Both the position numbers and the translations under genes were made by a program. From Phycisphaerales bacterium (GTDB lineage Bacteria > Planctomycetota > Phycisphaerae > Sedimentisphaerales > Anaerobacaceae), in NCBI GenBank assembly GCA_020352515.1, contig CP070678.1, positions 4,465,185 to 4,519,351 of the forward strand: a stretch of 54,167 nucleotides of DNA, in the 5' to 3' direction. Positions 40,850 through 49,021 of this stretch are shown in pieces (the stretch's first letter is position 1; each line of letters starts with the position of its first letter). Under the pieces are notes generated by a model that saw nothing but the letters and a program-made list of their open reading frames with translations, did not search any database and was not told the origin of the DNA.

Positions 40850-40959
40850 CCGTTCTCCTGTACCCGTATGAACTCGCACTCGCTGATCCGCGACTGCGAC
40901 CATTGCTTGATATCATCGTCCTCAACTTGGCTCCGTGTCGCTTGCCCTCGAAACACACG

Positions 40960-41637
40960 TCACAGACTGACCGGTATCCCGGGGCTCATCGTCGCCGATA
41001 TGAACATCTTCCTTAAATACGTGCCTTTGGCGGCTGCCGGCCTAATCTTGTTTATATGTGAGACGAACGCCTCAATATTCTCCACTAACTTCTGCGCCTC
41101 GAAGCTCTGCTTGCCCACAACCACCTGAACGTTTCCCCCTTCATCGTTCCTGAACTCCACCTTGCCCGCAACAAATTCCGCCACCGCCGTGGCTACGTCA
41201 TCCGTCACCGTGCCGTTCTTGGGCGAAGGCATCTTTCCCTGCGGACCGAGAGTTCGCCCGAGCTTGCCAACCTTCCCCATAACCTTCGGGCTCGCTACAG
41301 CAACATCAAAATCCAGCCAGCCGTCCGAAACCTTCTTCACCAGTTCGTCGCTGCCGGCCTCTGAAGCACCGGCCTTCAGAGCTGCCTCGACATCAGAATC
41401 GTCGCAGAAAGCTATCACTTTCTTCTGTCTGCCCATCCCGTGAGGCAACGATACCGAACCGCGAATCGCCTGGTCCGCCTGCTTAGGATCAATCCCAAGG
41501 TTCAAAACGCACTCCACACTCTGGTCAAACTTCACCGACTTGAACGACCGGACCTTCTCAACCGCCTCGGCAAGACTCACCGGGTCCTTGCTCAACTGCT
41601 CCGATTCCTTCTTATACCTTTTGCTGCGTGATCTCAT
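40960..41637 (-). CDS. rplA: 50S ribosomal protein L1
   Basis: 225 residues from ATG 41637 (MRSRSKRYKKESEQLS); AGGAG lies only two bases from it. L1 forms the mobile L1 stalk that guides the deacylated tRNA out of the E site. Blocks: SVECVLNLGIDPKQADQAIRGSVSLPHGMG, LGRTLGPQGKMPSPKNGTV and the ending TYLRKMFISATMSPGIPV. A TTG at 41664 is a weaker alternative. Confidence 0.96.
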   Translation of the reverse strand: MRSRSKRYKKESEQLSKDPVSLAEAVEKVRSFKSVKFDQSVECVLNLGIDPKQADQAIRGSVSLPHGMGRQKKVIAFCDDSDVEAALKAGASEAGSDELVKKVSDGWLDFDVAVASPKVMGKVGKLGRTLGPQGKMPSPKNGTVTDDVATAVAEFVAGKVEFRNDEGGNVQVVVGKQSFEAQKLVENIEAFVSHINKIRPAAAKGTYLRKMFISATMSPGIPVSL

Positions 41638-41702
41638 GGCTCCTGTCTCGTGTTCCGCATTCAAACACCGCCTATAACGTTTCCGGCTGTATCGCCGAAC
41701 TT

Positions 41703-42125
41703 CTATTCGATCTCTATTCCCATGCTTCTGGCCGTGCCCCTGATGATCTTCTCTCCCTGCTCCAGATCATACGCATTCAAATCCTTGAACTTCGTCTCCG
41801 TGATCTTCCGCAATTGCTCGACACTGATTTTACCGACCTTCTCCTTGTTTGGAACGCCGCTGCCCTTTGCAATCTCCGCAGCCTGCTTCAACAGAACCGC
41901 CGCAGGCGGGCTCTTGACCTCGAACGTGAAGCTCTTGTCCACAAAGACCGTTATAACCACAGGAACCGTCGTACCGTCAAGATCTCGAGTCCGCTCGTTA
42001 AACTGCGATACGAACTGCCCGATATTGACGCCGTGCTGACCCAATGCCGGGCCTATCGGAGGCGCCGGCGTCGCCTTGCCGCCCGGAGCCTGCAACTTGA
42101 TTTTTACTGCTACCTCTTTAGCCAT
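41703..42125 (-). CDS. rplK: 50S ribosomal protein L11
   Basis: 140 residues. L11 forms the GTPase-associated centre with 23S rRNA and is needed for RelA-type activation. The N-terminal [28 protein letters not shown] is textbook. The C-terminal rRNA-binding domain ends with [12 protein letters not shown]. Follows nusG. Confidence 0.97.
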   Translation of the reverse strand: MAKEVAVKIKLQAPGGKATPAPPIGPALGQHGVNIGQFVSQFNERTRDLDGTTVPVVITVFVDKSFTFEVKSPPAAVLLKQAAEIAKGSGVPNKEKVGKISVEQLRKITETKFKDLNAYDLEQGEKIIRGTARSMGIEIE

Positions 42126-42183
42126 TCTTTACCTTGCTCTACCCGCGCTCGTAAATTACGTCCCGGCCGAATCAACATTACTG

Positions 42184-42726
42184 CTAAAGTTTCTCGACCT
42201 GCCAATACTCTATGTCCAGCGGCGTGCTCCGGCCGAATATCGTCACGATAACCTTCACAATGCCACGCTCCGTGTCGATCGAATCGACAACACCTTCAAA
42301 ATTCTCAAATGCCCCTTCCCGAATCTTGATCGGGTCCCCTTTCTTGAACTCCACCTTTATGCTCGGAGCTTCATCCGGCTTCTCCGCCTCCAAAAGCATC
42401 TTCGCCACGTCCGTATCACGCATCGGAGTCGGCACGCCTTCCGTACCGATAAAGTCTCCAACACCGGAAGTGCCTTTTATCATGAACCAGGCCTTCTCGG
42501 GAACCCTCCCGTCCTCCGTCGGCTCCATCTCCATAAAAACATAACCGGGATAAAGCTTCCGCTTGTGAACAGTCTGCTTGTTCCCCCGGATGCGCTTTAT
42601 CTGCTCGACAGGGACCTCTATTCTGCCTATGGAGTCGCTCAAGCCCTCTCGCTCAACCTTCTGTTTGATGGCTTCCTTGACCTGCACTTCCTTGTTGGCC
42701 GCAACCCGTAGAACATACCACTGCAT
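42184..42726 (-). CDS. nusG: Transcription elongation/antitermination factor NusG
   Basis: 180 residues. NusG binds RNA polymerase through its NGN domain (MQWYVLRVAANKEVQVKEAI, YPGYVFMEME) and Rho or S10 through the KOW domain (FKKGDPIKIREGAFENFEGVVDSID). No inserted domain is seen. Between secE and rplK as in most bacteria. Confidence 0.97.
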   Translation of the reverse strand: MQWYVLRVAANKEVQVKEAIKQKVEREGLSDSIGRIEVPVEQIKRIRGNKQTVHKRKLYPGYVFMEMEPTEDGRVPEKAWFMIKGTSGVGDFIGTEGVPTPMRDTDVAKMLLEAEKPDEAPSIKVEFKKGDPIKIREGAFENFEGVVDSIDTERGIVKVIVTIFGRSTPLDIEYWQVEKL

Positions 42727-42793
42727 ATCAACACCTTATCCGTATATCGCTACCCGAAACCCGAAAAAACTTTCAAATTCAGACGGCACGACT

Positions 42794-43198
42794 TTACACC
42801 AGCAACCACGAAAAAAGCAGTCGAAAGCAGATGTCCGTAACCCCGAGAAGAATGCCCATAAGAATCACGACTACGATAACTATAAACGTCGATACGGCTA
42901 TCTCCTCTTTGCTCGACCAGCTCACCTTCTTCATCTCGCCCTCGGCCGCGATCATGAAGTCCGCCACCGACGGCTTGTTAACAAGCCACGAAGCCAAAAC
43001 CACCAAGACAACGAAAAGACCCGCAGGAACCATCGTTGCTACCCAAAGGCCTGTCCGCGGGCTCAACTTCGGTATTTCCCACGCCTCAAGCTTCTCGTAA
43101 AGACGCCAGCAGCCCAATCCCGCGATTATAGCCGCCGCAAGAAAGCTGCCTAACCGCGTGTACTTGCCCTGCCCACGCTTGTAAAAATCAAAAGCCAT
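42794..43198 (-). CDS. secE: SecE, Sec translocase subunit (three-helix form)
   Basis: 134 residues, longer than the minimal one-helix type. SecE clamps SecY. Two hydrophobic segments (about 18-34 and 48-72) precede the essential amphipathic part PSVADFMIAAEGEMKKVSWSSKEEI and the last membrane helix (VSTFIVIVVVILMGILLGV). The basic start MAFDFYKRGQGKYTR is cytoplasmic. It lies between tRNA-Trp and nusG, the conserved place. Confidence 0.93.
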   Translation of the reverse strand: MAFDFYKRGQGKYTRLGSFLAAAIIAGLGCWRLYEKLEAWEIPKLSPRTGLWVATMVPAGLFVVLVVLASWLVNKPSVADFMIAAEGEMKKVSWSSKEEIAVSTFIVIVVVILMGILLGVTDICFRLLFSWLLV

Positions 43199-43264
43199 CC
43201 GACAAAATCCTTATTGACCTGTTGTCACTGCTTTACACGTAATCCTTCACCGTCGGTAAAAAAA

Positions 43265-43337
43265 CAGGCCAGGAGGGAATCGAACCCCCAACCTTCGGTT
43301 TTGGAGACCGACGCTCTACCGATTAAGCTACTGGCCT
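43265..43337 (-). tRNA. tRNA-Trp (CCA)
   Basis: 73 bases, CCA tail not encoded. Acceptor AGGCCAG/CTGGCCT with discriminator G73, the expected identity base for tRNA-Trp; D arm around TAGCTTAATCGGTAGAGC; anticodon loop CTCCAAA; T arm GGGGG-TTCGATT-CCCTC. Between rpmG and secE, as in the thrT-tuf-trpT-secE layout of E. coli and others. Confidence 0.96.
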
Positions 43338-43373
43338 CTATCCACTCGGCCCTGAATGCCCCAGGGTCCTTGT

Positions 43374-43544
43374 CTACTTACGCCGTATCTTGTGAACCGT
43401 GTGAGAACGCTCCTTCTTGCAAAACCTCTTGATACGCAATTTCGGCGTGCCCTCGGCAACGCTAACGCTCGTCCGATAGTTCCTGCTGCCGCACTCACTG
43501 CACTCAAGCCAAACATTCTCTCTTTTGCTCTTCTTCTTAGCCAT
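43374..43544 (-). CDS. rpmG: 50S ribosomal protein L33
   Basis: 56 residues from ATG 43544 (MAKKKSKRENVWLECSECGS). L33 lies near the E site of the large subunit. The first cysteine pair C15-x2-C18 (LECSEC) is intact, but the second pair is reduced to one cysteine (RFCKKE), so the zinc site is incomplete: an intermediate between the C+ and C- forms. An upstream open extension of 17 codons (MVIGGFCSW) is not family-like. Between tuf and tRNA-Trp. Confidence 0.94.
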   Translation of the reverse strand: MAKKKSKRENVWLECSECGSRNYRTSVSVAEGTPKLRIKRFCKKERSHTVHKIRRK

Positions 43545-43678
43545 AAACCTTTTTCCAGGCGAGCGGAACCAACTGCAAAATCCGCCGATAACCACGCGGA
43601 TAAATGCTCGAGTCCGCCCCGGTGTAGCCGGACTACTCGTCTCTGGGCGTCACTAACACAACTTGAGACCGAAATGTC

Positions 43679-44905
43679 TTATGCAAGAATCTTGGTTACC
43701 ACGCCGGCGCCAACCGTCCGGCCGCCCTCACGAATCGCAAACCGCAGCCCTTCCTCCATTGCGATAGGGGCAATTATCTCCACCTCCATCGCTATGTAGT
43801 CGCCAGGCATACACATCTCCGCACTCTTGCCGTCGCGGGCCTTCAACCCAAGAACCGTACCCGTGACGTCCGTCGTCCGGAAATAAAACTGAGGCTTGTA
43901 GTTCGGGAAAAACGGGGTATGACGACCGCCCTCTTCCTTCGTCAGAACGTAAACTTCAGAGTCAAACTTCGTATGGGGCGTAATGCTGCCGGGAGCCGCA
44001 ACAACCTGGCCCCGCTCCAGCTCCTTCTTCTCAACGCCCCGAAGAAGCACACCGATATTATCGCCCGCCTGGCCCTCGTCCAGCGTCTTGTTGAACATCT
44101 CAACACCGGTCACGACCGTCTTGCGCGTCTCCTTGGCCAGACCAACAATCTCAACCTCTTCGCCGACATGAACCTTCCCACGCTCAACTCTCCCCGTCCC
44201 GACCGTCCCGCGGCCCTTGATGCTGAAAACATCCTCTACAGGCATCAGAAACGGCTTGTCAACCTCACGCTCCGGAATCGGAATGTACTCATCCATAACC
44301 TTCAGAAGCTCGACTATCCCCTTGCAAGACGGATCATCAAGACTCTCAGCCCGCATCGCCTTCAGAGCGCAGCCGCGGATAATCGGGGTCTCGTCGCCCG
44401 GAAACTCGTACTTGTTAAGAAGGTCGCGAATCTCCATCTCAACAAGGTCCAGCAGCTCAGGATCATCAACCATGTCCACCTTGTTCATGAACACGATTAT
44501 CGTCGGAACGTTCACCTGACGAGCCAGAAGTATATGCTCACGCGTCTGAGGCATTGGCCCGTCGTACGCGCTGACCACCAGAATCGCACCGTCCATCTGG
44601 GCCGCACCAGTGATCATGTTCTTGACATAGTCGGCATGACCCGGACAATCCACGTGCGCGTAGTGACGGTTCTCCGTCACGTATTCCACGTGCGCCGTCG
44701 CTATCGTCAGAATCTTGGTCGCGTCCCGCCGACCCTGTGATTCCGACGCCTTGGCAATGTCGTCATAGGACTTAAACGCCGACAGCCCCTTAAGCTCCAT
44801 CACTTTTGTCATCGCGGCCGTCAAAGTCGTCTTGCCGTGGTCCACGTGACCGATAGTCCCAACATTAATGTGTGGTTTTGTCCGTTCAAATACCGCCTTA
44901 GCCAT
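43679..44905 (-). CDS. tuf: Elongation factor Tu with an atypical switch I
   Basis: 408 residues from ATG 44905 ([16 protein letters not shown]); GGAGG is 11 bases upstream. EF-Tu brings aminoacyl-tRNA to the ribosome. G motifs are GHVDHGKTT (19-27), DCPGH (86-90) and NKVD (141-144). Switch I is odd: where E. coli has APEEKARGIT, this protein has [15 protein letters not shown] (residues 53-67), about five residues longer and without the ARG of ARGIT, though the Mg-contacting Thr seems kept. Domains II and III look normal ([31 protein letters not shown]). It is the only tuf in the window, next to tRNA-Thr and away from fusA. Confidence 0.96.
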   Translation of the reverse strand: MAKAVFERTKPHINVGTIGHVDHGKTTLTAAMTKVMELKGLSAFKSYDDIAKASESQGRRDATKILTIATAHVEYVTENRHYAHVDCPGHADYVKNMITGAAQMDGAILVVSAYDGPMPQTREHILLARQVNVPTIIVFMNKVDMVDDPELLDLVEMEIRDLLNKYEFPGDETPIIRGCALKAMRAESLDDPSCKGIVELLKVMDEYIPIPEREVDKPFLMPVEDVFSIKGRGTVGTGRVERGKVHVGEEVEIVGLAKETRKTVVTGVEMFNKTLDEGQAGDNIGVLLRGVEKKELERGQVVAAPGSITPHTKFDSEVYVLTKEEGGRHTPFFPNYKPQFYFRTTDVTGTVLGLKARDGKSAEMCMPGDYIAMEVEIIAPIAMEEGLRFAIREGGRTVGAGVVTKILA

Positions 44906-45073
44906 CTTAGCATGAACCTCCAATGTGTTGGGTTAGCATTCAACTATTCCCTGTCTGATTCTCTCATTACTGCTCTAAAATACTACACCCGTCTTATCCT
45001 AAATCTACACCCTGGACACCGTCTGTCCCGATACGACGCGGACACACCATCCGGGCTTGAACTGCTTACACTT

Positions 45074-45145
<72 letters not shown>

Positions 45146-45463
45146 GATATGCGGCCCGTCGCTTGCAGGCTCCAAACACGACGACCCGGCAAAAAACACT
45201 GCCGGCCCGGCCCGCAGGCTCTAAAACCACGAACTCCTTCCTTCTTGCCTGACCCGGAAATACGCTGATTCTCGGCGCAGGCGCTTACAATTTGCACCAG
45301 CTTCTTAACGTAAACTAAGGATTTTACAGAAAATGACGCCACCCTGCAAACACAAAAAACGAAAAAAAAGAAAAAACTCTCACAACCAGCCCTCACCGCA
45401 AACGTGCCCTGTTGTCTCCGCAGTTCCGCAAGCCCGGCTTGCGAGTCCCCGTTCGCTCAACCG
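45146..45463 (-). other. Intergenic region upstream of tRNA-Thr/tuf
   Basis: No gene supported. On the minus strand it holds, in order of transcription, a seven-base-pair hairpin after the HEAT gene (CGCAAGC/GCTTGCG, 45427-45443, no T-run directly after), a very T-rich stretch (complement of 45352-45380), the promoter candidate at 45321-45349 and a CCGGC/GCCGG hairpin near 45186-45205. Confidence 0.45.
45321..45349 (-). promoter_or_regulatory. Candidate promoter for tRNA-Thr/tuf transcript
   Basis: On the minus strand TTGCAG (45344-45349), 17 bases, TAAAAT (45321-45326, five of six -10 bases). It lies about 180 bases before tRNA-Thr and follows a T-rich stretch that could help as an UP element. 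The -35 box is weak. Confidence 0.35.
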
Positions 45464-47764
45464 TCACACCGCCCCATCGTCGGGCTTTTTCGCCTCTTTC
45501 GACGCTTCGCCCCCACCCGTGCCGATATGTCGGGCAGCCCACGAATCGAGGATCTTCCGCCACTCTGGCCGGCTTGCAGCAGGGTTTATCTCTATTGCCG
45601 ACAACGCCTTTATCACCGAATTGGGCTCCGCCCCGCCGCCCGGTTGCCCCAGATACTCGTCGATCGACCGCACTACTCCGCAATTAGGGTCTAAGTCCTT
45701 CTCCGACAAGCACTTATCTACCAGTTTGGCAGCAAGCCCCAGCTTCGGCCACCGAAGGTAAACGGTCATCAAGTCCGATAAAATCACGTCTTTTTCCTCA
45801 ACGCTCTGGGCCGATCCCTGAAGCCTGAGAAGGTATGTTTCGGCCTTCTGGAACTGACCGGTGCCCAAATAAAGCCCGGCCAGCTTCTCTATCACCTTCA
45901 GCGCCATCCCCCCGTCATTTTCCGCCGAAGCCTTCGTCTCCGCAACCTCAAGAAAGGCTATCTGCTGTTCCTTCGACAGCTTTATCGTGCCGCTGTCGCC
46001 AAAGATATTGCCCATCCATTCGCTAAGCACCGGTGCCGCAGAACCCTTGAATATGGACAGCATGGCCTGCCAAGCCATCTCACCCTCGGCATTTGCCCCA
46101 AGCTTTGCGGCCAGCCAGCCCAAATCCTCCTTGCCCCCGATCTTTGAAGCAGCGACGATCAATCTCTTTCTTACAGTGGCGCTGCTGTCATTGACAAAGT
46201 CCTTCCTCAACTGCCTCAGTGCGTCGGCCGGGTCAATATAGATGAGCCCGTCCACAGCCGCCACACGCACCAGATCAGTCTTGTCGGCCAGTGCCTCTTC
46301 GAAAAGAACCTTGAAACGCTTCTTTGACGCCGGGTTGTGAACGCTCTGAGGAGCGCAAAGCCCGGCCATGGCGCTCAGAAGGTCACCACGCAGCGCCCCG
46401 TCGCCATCGTTCCTGCTCCGGACGTACCTTTGCTCGAGCAAACCCAGATACCTCTCTACTTCCTCAGCCGTTAGGCCGTTCTGCTCGAGCAGCTTCCTCA
46501 TCACATCCGCTCCACGCCTCGCTTTCACGAAATCCTCCTCCGCCAAGTACTTCGCCGCCCATTCAAGCGTCTTCTTCCTCACCTCCAGAGGAACACGTTT
46601 CGTTGATGCTGACAGAATATCGTAGTAGCAGGAGCCGCCCAGAGCAACAAAAAGTTGAATCTTCACCTCCTCATCAGTCTCGGCCTCAAGCTGAGCCAAA
46701 AGACGCTCCGCAGAATTCAATTCCACCATGAAAGACAACACCTCCGCCGCCTTTAGCCGAATGTCCCGGTCCTTATCCGAAATAAGATCGATCAGAATCG
46801 GCTCCAACTCCGCCGGCAGCTTCTGGGGCCCCGGCGCAACGCGCGATTCTCGGACTTTCTCAAGAGCCCACAATCTCACAACCGCCCTCGAATCAACCAG
46901 ATTCTCCGCCAGAAACTTGCCCTTCGCCTCATCGTCCTTCAATCCGTATATCGTATCCAGGAAACTATACAGATATTTGCCCTTCCACAATCTCAATTCC
47001 GCCTTGATCTCGCGCATCTGGGCCTGCTGACGAATAAGCAGATTGCTCAGAAATGCCTCCGGCCCGTTTCTCTCAAGCTCTTCGATTATCTGCACCCGGC
47101 TTTCCGCGTCCTGGCCCGCCGGAATCCCCAGTGCACCAAGAGATCGCTCCGCCGCCGCCGCAACCTGCTCTTGAGGACTGTCCACAAGTCTGAGAAGCCT
47201 GATTGCGGCCCGCATATCCGGACGAAGCTCCAATGCATAGACACAATTCAACTTTGCCTTTATCGGCAGCGAAGTGTCCTCTATCAGCTTGTCAATCGGC
47301 TCCGATATCTGCGCGTAATCGAAGATCAAAGTCGCCTCCGCCGCCAATCCCGCAATATCAGAGCCCCCGTTTGCCAGAACACCCAGCAAAGGCTCGATAA
47401 AGTCCTCCTTGTTCTGGACTTTCTCAAGATCCCCGGATGCCCTTGCCAGCCCCAGGGCCTTGCATACCGCCACCCGCGCCCCCACATTGGCGCTCTGATT
47501 CAGGGCCTCGATCAATATCTTCCTCGCCGCCGCCGAATCGTTGGTCAACAGCAAATTGGCGGCATTCATCCGCATCTGGTCGCTCGATCCTTTATCGAGC
47601 AGAGCATCCCTGGTCAGTTTCAACTGCGGATCAAGCTCGACCTCGGTCCCCGTCTTGGTGCCGTTGCCCGCCGGAACGGCTTTGTCCTGGCCGACGCTAA
47701 GCACTTGGCATCCTATGGCCGCCAGAAACATAACCAGATATAGCCGTCCTGTGCTCACTCGCAT
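45464..47764 (-). CDS. HEAT-repeat lipoprotein of unknown function
   Basis: 766 residues from ATG 47764. The start MRVSTGRLYLVMFLAAIGC is a lipoprotein-type signal with the likely lipidated Cys in AAIGC, so it is probably anchored to a membrane facing the periplasm. Most of the body (about 50-620) is a chain of paired helices with HEAT/armadillo patterns (for example DSRAVVRLWALEKV, DKDRDIRLKAAEVLSF, DKTDLVRVAAVDGL), and about 640-720 looks TPR-like (LAGLYLGTGQFQKAETYLLRLQ). Such solenoids bind other proteins. The end is low-complexity and charged. A TTG at 47791 would give a longer N-terminus and is less likely. Partner unknown; the position upstream of tRNA-Thr may be accidental. Confidence 0.8.
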   Translation of the reverse strand: MRVSTGRLYLVMFLAAIGCQVLSVGQDKAVPAGNGTKTGTEVELDPQLKLTRDALLDKGSSDQMRMNAANLLLTNDSAAARKILIEALNQSANVGARVAVCKALGLARASGDLEKVQNKEDFIEPLLGVLANGGSDIAGLAAEATLIFDYAQISEPIDKLIEDTSLPIKAKLNCVYALELRPDMRAAIRLLRLVDSPQEQVAAAAERSLGALGIPAGQDAESRVQIIEELERNGPEAFLSNLLIRQQAQMREIKAELRLWKGKYLYSFLDTIYGLKDDEAKGKFLAENLVDSRAVVRLWALEKVRESRVAPGPQKLPAELEPILIDLISDKDRDIRLKAAEVLSFMVELNSAERLLAQLEAETDEEVKIQLFVALGGSCYYDILSASTKRVPLEVRKKTLEWAAKYLAEEDFVKARRGADVMRKLLEQNGLTAEEVERYLGLLEQRYVRSRNDGDGALRGDLLSAMAGLCAPQSVHNPASKKRFKVLFEEALADKTDLVRVAAVDGLIYIDPADALRQLRKDFVNDSSATVRKRLIVAASKIGGKEDLGWLAAKLGANAEGEMAWQAMLSIFKGSAAPVLSEWMGNIFGDSGTIKLSKEQQIAFLEVAETKASAENDGGMALKVIEKLAGLYLGTGQFQKAETYLLRLQGSAQSVEEKDVILSDLMTVYLRWPKLGLAAKLVDKCLSEKDLDPNCGVVRSIDEYLGQPGGGAEPNSVIKALSAIEINPAASRPEWRKILDSWAARHIGTGGGEASKEAKKPDDGAV

Positions 47765-47885
47765 GACCCTAAGCAAACCCCTGCAAGTCAAACTCTGACT
47801 TAATATTAACCGCCGACAACAGCCGAGTCAACCGTCGTTTTCAGCGATTTGTCTTTTGATTTAAGACGACCCATCCTGAGGCACA

Positions 47886-48824
47886 CTAAGGTCTTGGATG
47901 AAACTGCTTGTGAATGCTCCTTAGCCTTTCCTGATCGACGTGCGTATAAATCTGCGTTGTGGCTATATCCGCGTGGCCTAACATTTCCTGCACGCTCCGC
48001 AGGTCCGCCCCACCCCTCAAAAGGTGTGTCGCAAAACAATGCCTCAGCGTATGTACGGTCAGGTTTCTCGGCATGCCGGCTCGGATCGCATACTTCTTGA
48101 CCAGTCTCCAAATCTCAATACGGCCCAGCCCCAGCCCGGTCCGCGAAAGCAGCAGCCGGCCGCCGCTCGCGGGCCCGGCAAGTCGCGGCCGCAGCTCACG
48201 CAGGTATGCGCGAGTCGCCGAAACCGCCGTCCTGCCCACCGGTATGATACGCTCCTTCTTGCCCTTCCCAACGCACCGAAGGTACCCGATGTCAAGGTTC
48301 AGATCGGATACTTGAAGGCCCGCCAGTTCACCGGCCCTTATCCCCGTGGCGTACAGCAGCTCCAGCATCGCCTTGTCCCTCACATAATACGGCTCGTCCG
48401 CACTGGGAGCATCGAGAAGACTCACAACCTGATTCTTGCTGCACACAACCGGCAGCTTCTGCCAGAGCTTCGGGCTTTCCAGCATTCCCGCAAAATCGTT
48501 CTCAATCAGACCCGTAAGCCTGCAGAATCGCAGAAACATACGTATCGCGGCAAGTCCACGCTTCACCGAACTCTCGGCCTTGCTGACTTGAAACATCGTG
48601 CGAAGGTAGTCCTGGATAACGCCGGGATTAACTTCGTTAAGACGCCCCATACGCCTCGACTCGCAGTACTCCAGGAAGCTCTTGAGGTCCCGCCCGTAGG
48701 CTTGAACCGTATTGTCGCTAAGACCCGCCTCAACGCTCAGATAATCAAGGAATGCCTTAACTTCACTGCCAAAAGGCAGCGAAAGCACCTTCTCGCCAAC
48801 AGATTGTGTCTGCGTTGACGCCAC
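47886..48824 (-). CDS. Tyrosine recombinase, XerD/XerC type
   Basis: 312 residues. Xer recombinases resolve chromosome dimers at dif during division. The N-terminal SAM-like core-binding domain (EVKAFLDYLSVEAGLSDNTVQAYGRDLKSF) and the catalytic domain are complete: R163 (TGIRAGEL), K187 (GKGKKERIIP), H258 and R261 (HTLRHCFATHLL), H284 (LGHADIATTQIYTHV) and Y293. Motif pattern is closer to XerD, but XerC cannot be excluded, so no symbol is given. Start is GTG 48824 without a clear ribosome binding site; an alternative start inside the first 20 residues is possible. Divergent from the DUF3160 gene. Confidence 0.93.
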   Translation of the reverse strand: MASTQTQSVGEKVLSLPFGSEVKAFLDYLSVEAGLSDNTVQAYGRDLKSFLEYCESRRMGRLNEVNPGVIQDYLRTMFQVSKAESSVKRGLAAIRMFLRFCRLTGLIENDFAGMLESPKLWQKLPVVCSKNQVVSLLDAPSADEPYYVRDKAMLELLYATGIRAGELAGLQVSDLNLDIGYLRCVGKGKKERIIPVGRTAVSATRAYLRELRPRLAGPASGGRLLLSRTGLGLGRIEIWRLVKKYAIRAGMPRNLTVHTLRHCFATHLLRGGADLRSVQEMLGHADIATTQIYTHVDQERLRSIHKQFHPRP

Positions 48825-48949
48825 GTGCGGCTCTGAGAGTTACGATTGAAAAACGGGCTTTATAGTATTACTATCGGCCCTCAAACCACATAACCTTTAG
48901 CTGTAACGCCGGACGCTCCGAACCGCAAAAAAACTTCAGAAAAATCCTT

Positions 48950-48962
48950 GTTCAAGTTGAAC
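48950..48962. promoter_or_regulatory. 13-base palindrome GTTCAAGTTGAAC over a -35 box
   Basis: Perfect inverted repeat (GTTCAA, G, TTGAAC). Its right arm is the -35 box of the promoter for the DUF3160 gene. A candidate operator; the regulator is unknown. Confidence 0.4.
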
Positions 48963-48985
48963 TGAGCCCCGGCCTGTTGTACAAT
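48957..48985 (+). promoter_or_regulatory. Sigma-70-type promoter for the DUF3160 gene
   Basis: TTGAAC (48957-48962), exactly 17 bases, TACAAT (48980-48985): four and five of six consensus bases. Transcription would start near 48992, giving a short leader to the GGGAGG site at 49008-49013 and ATG 49022. Confidence 0.6.
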
Positions 48986-49021
48986 ATTGTCGGTGCGAGT
49001 AATTCTCGGGAGGATACTAAA

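Noticed and set aside
40850..40959. L10 leader regulatory RNA before rplJ
   Set aside because: Position is right, but I could not find the expected paired structure by eye; a covariance-model search would decide.
44906..45073. Additional tRNA genes between tRNA-Thr and tuf
   Set aside because: Some bacteria have Tyr and Gly tRNAs here, but no T-arm or cloverleaf pattern was found in this gap.
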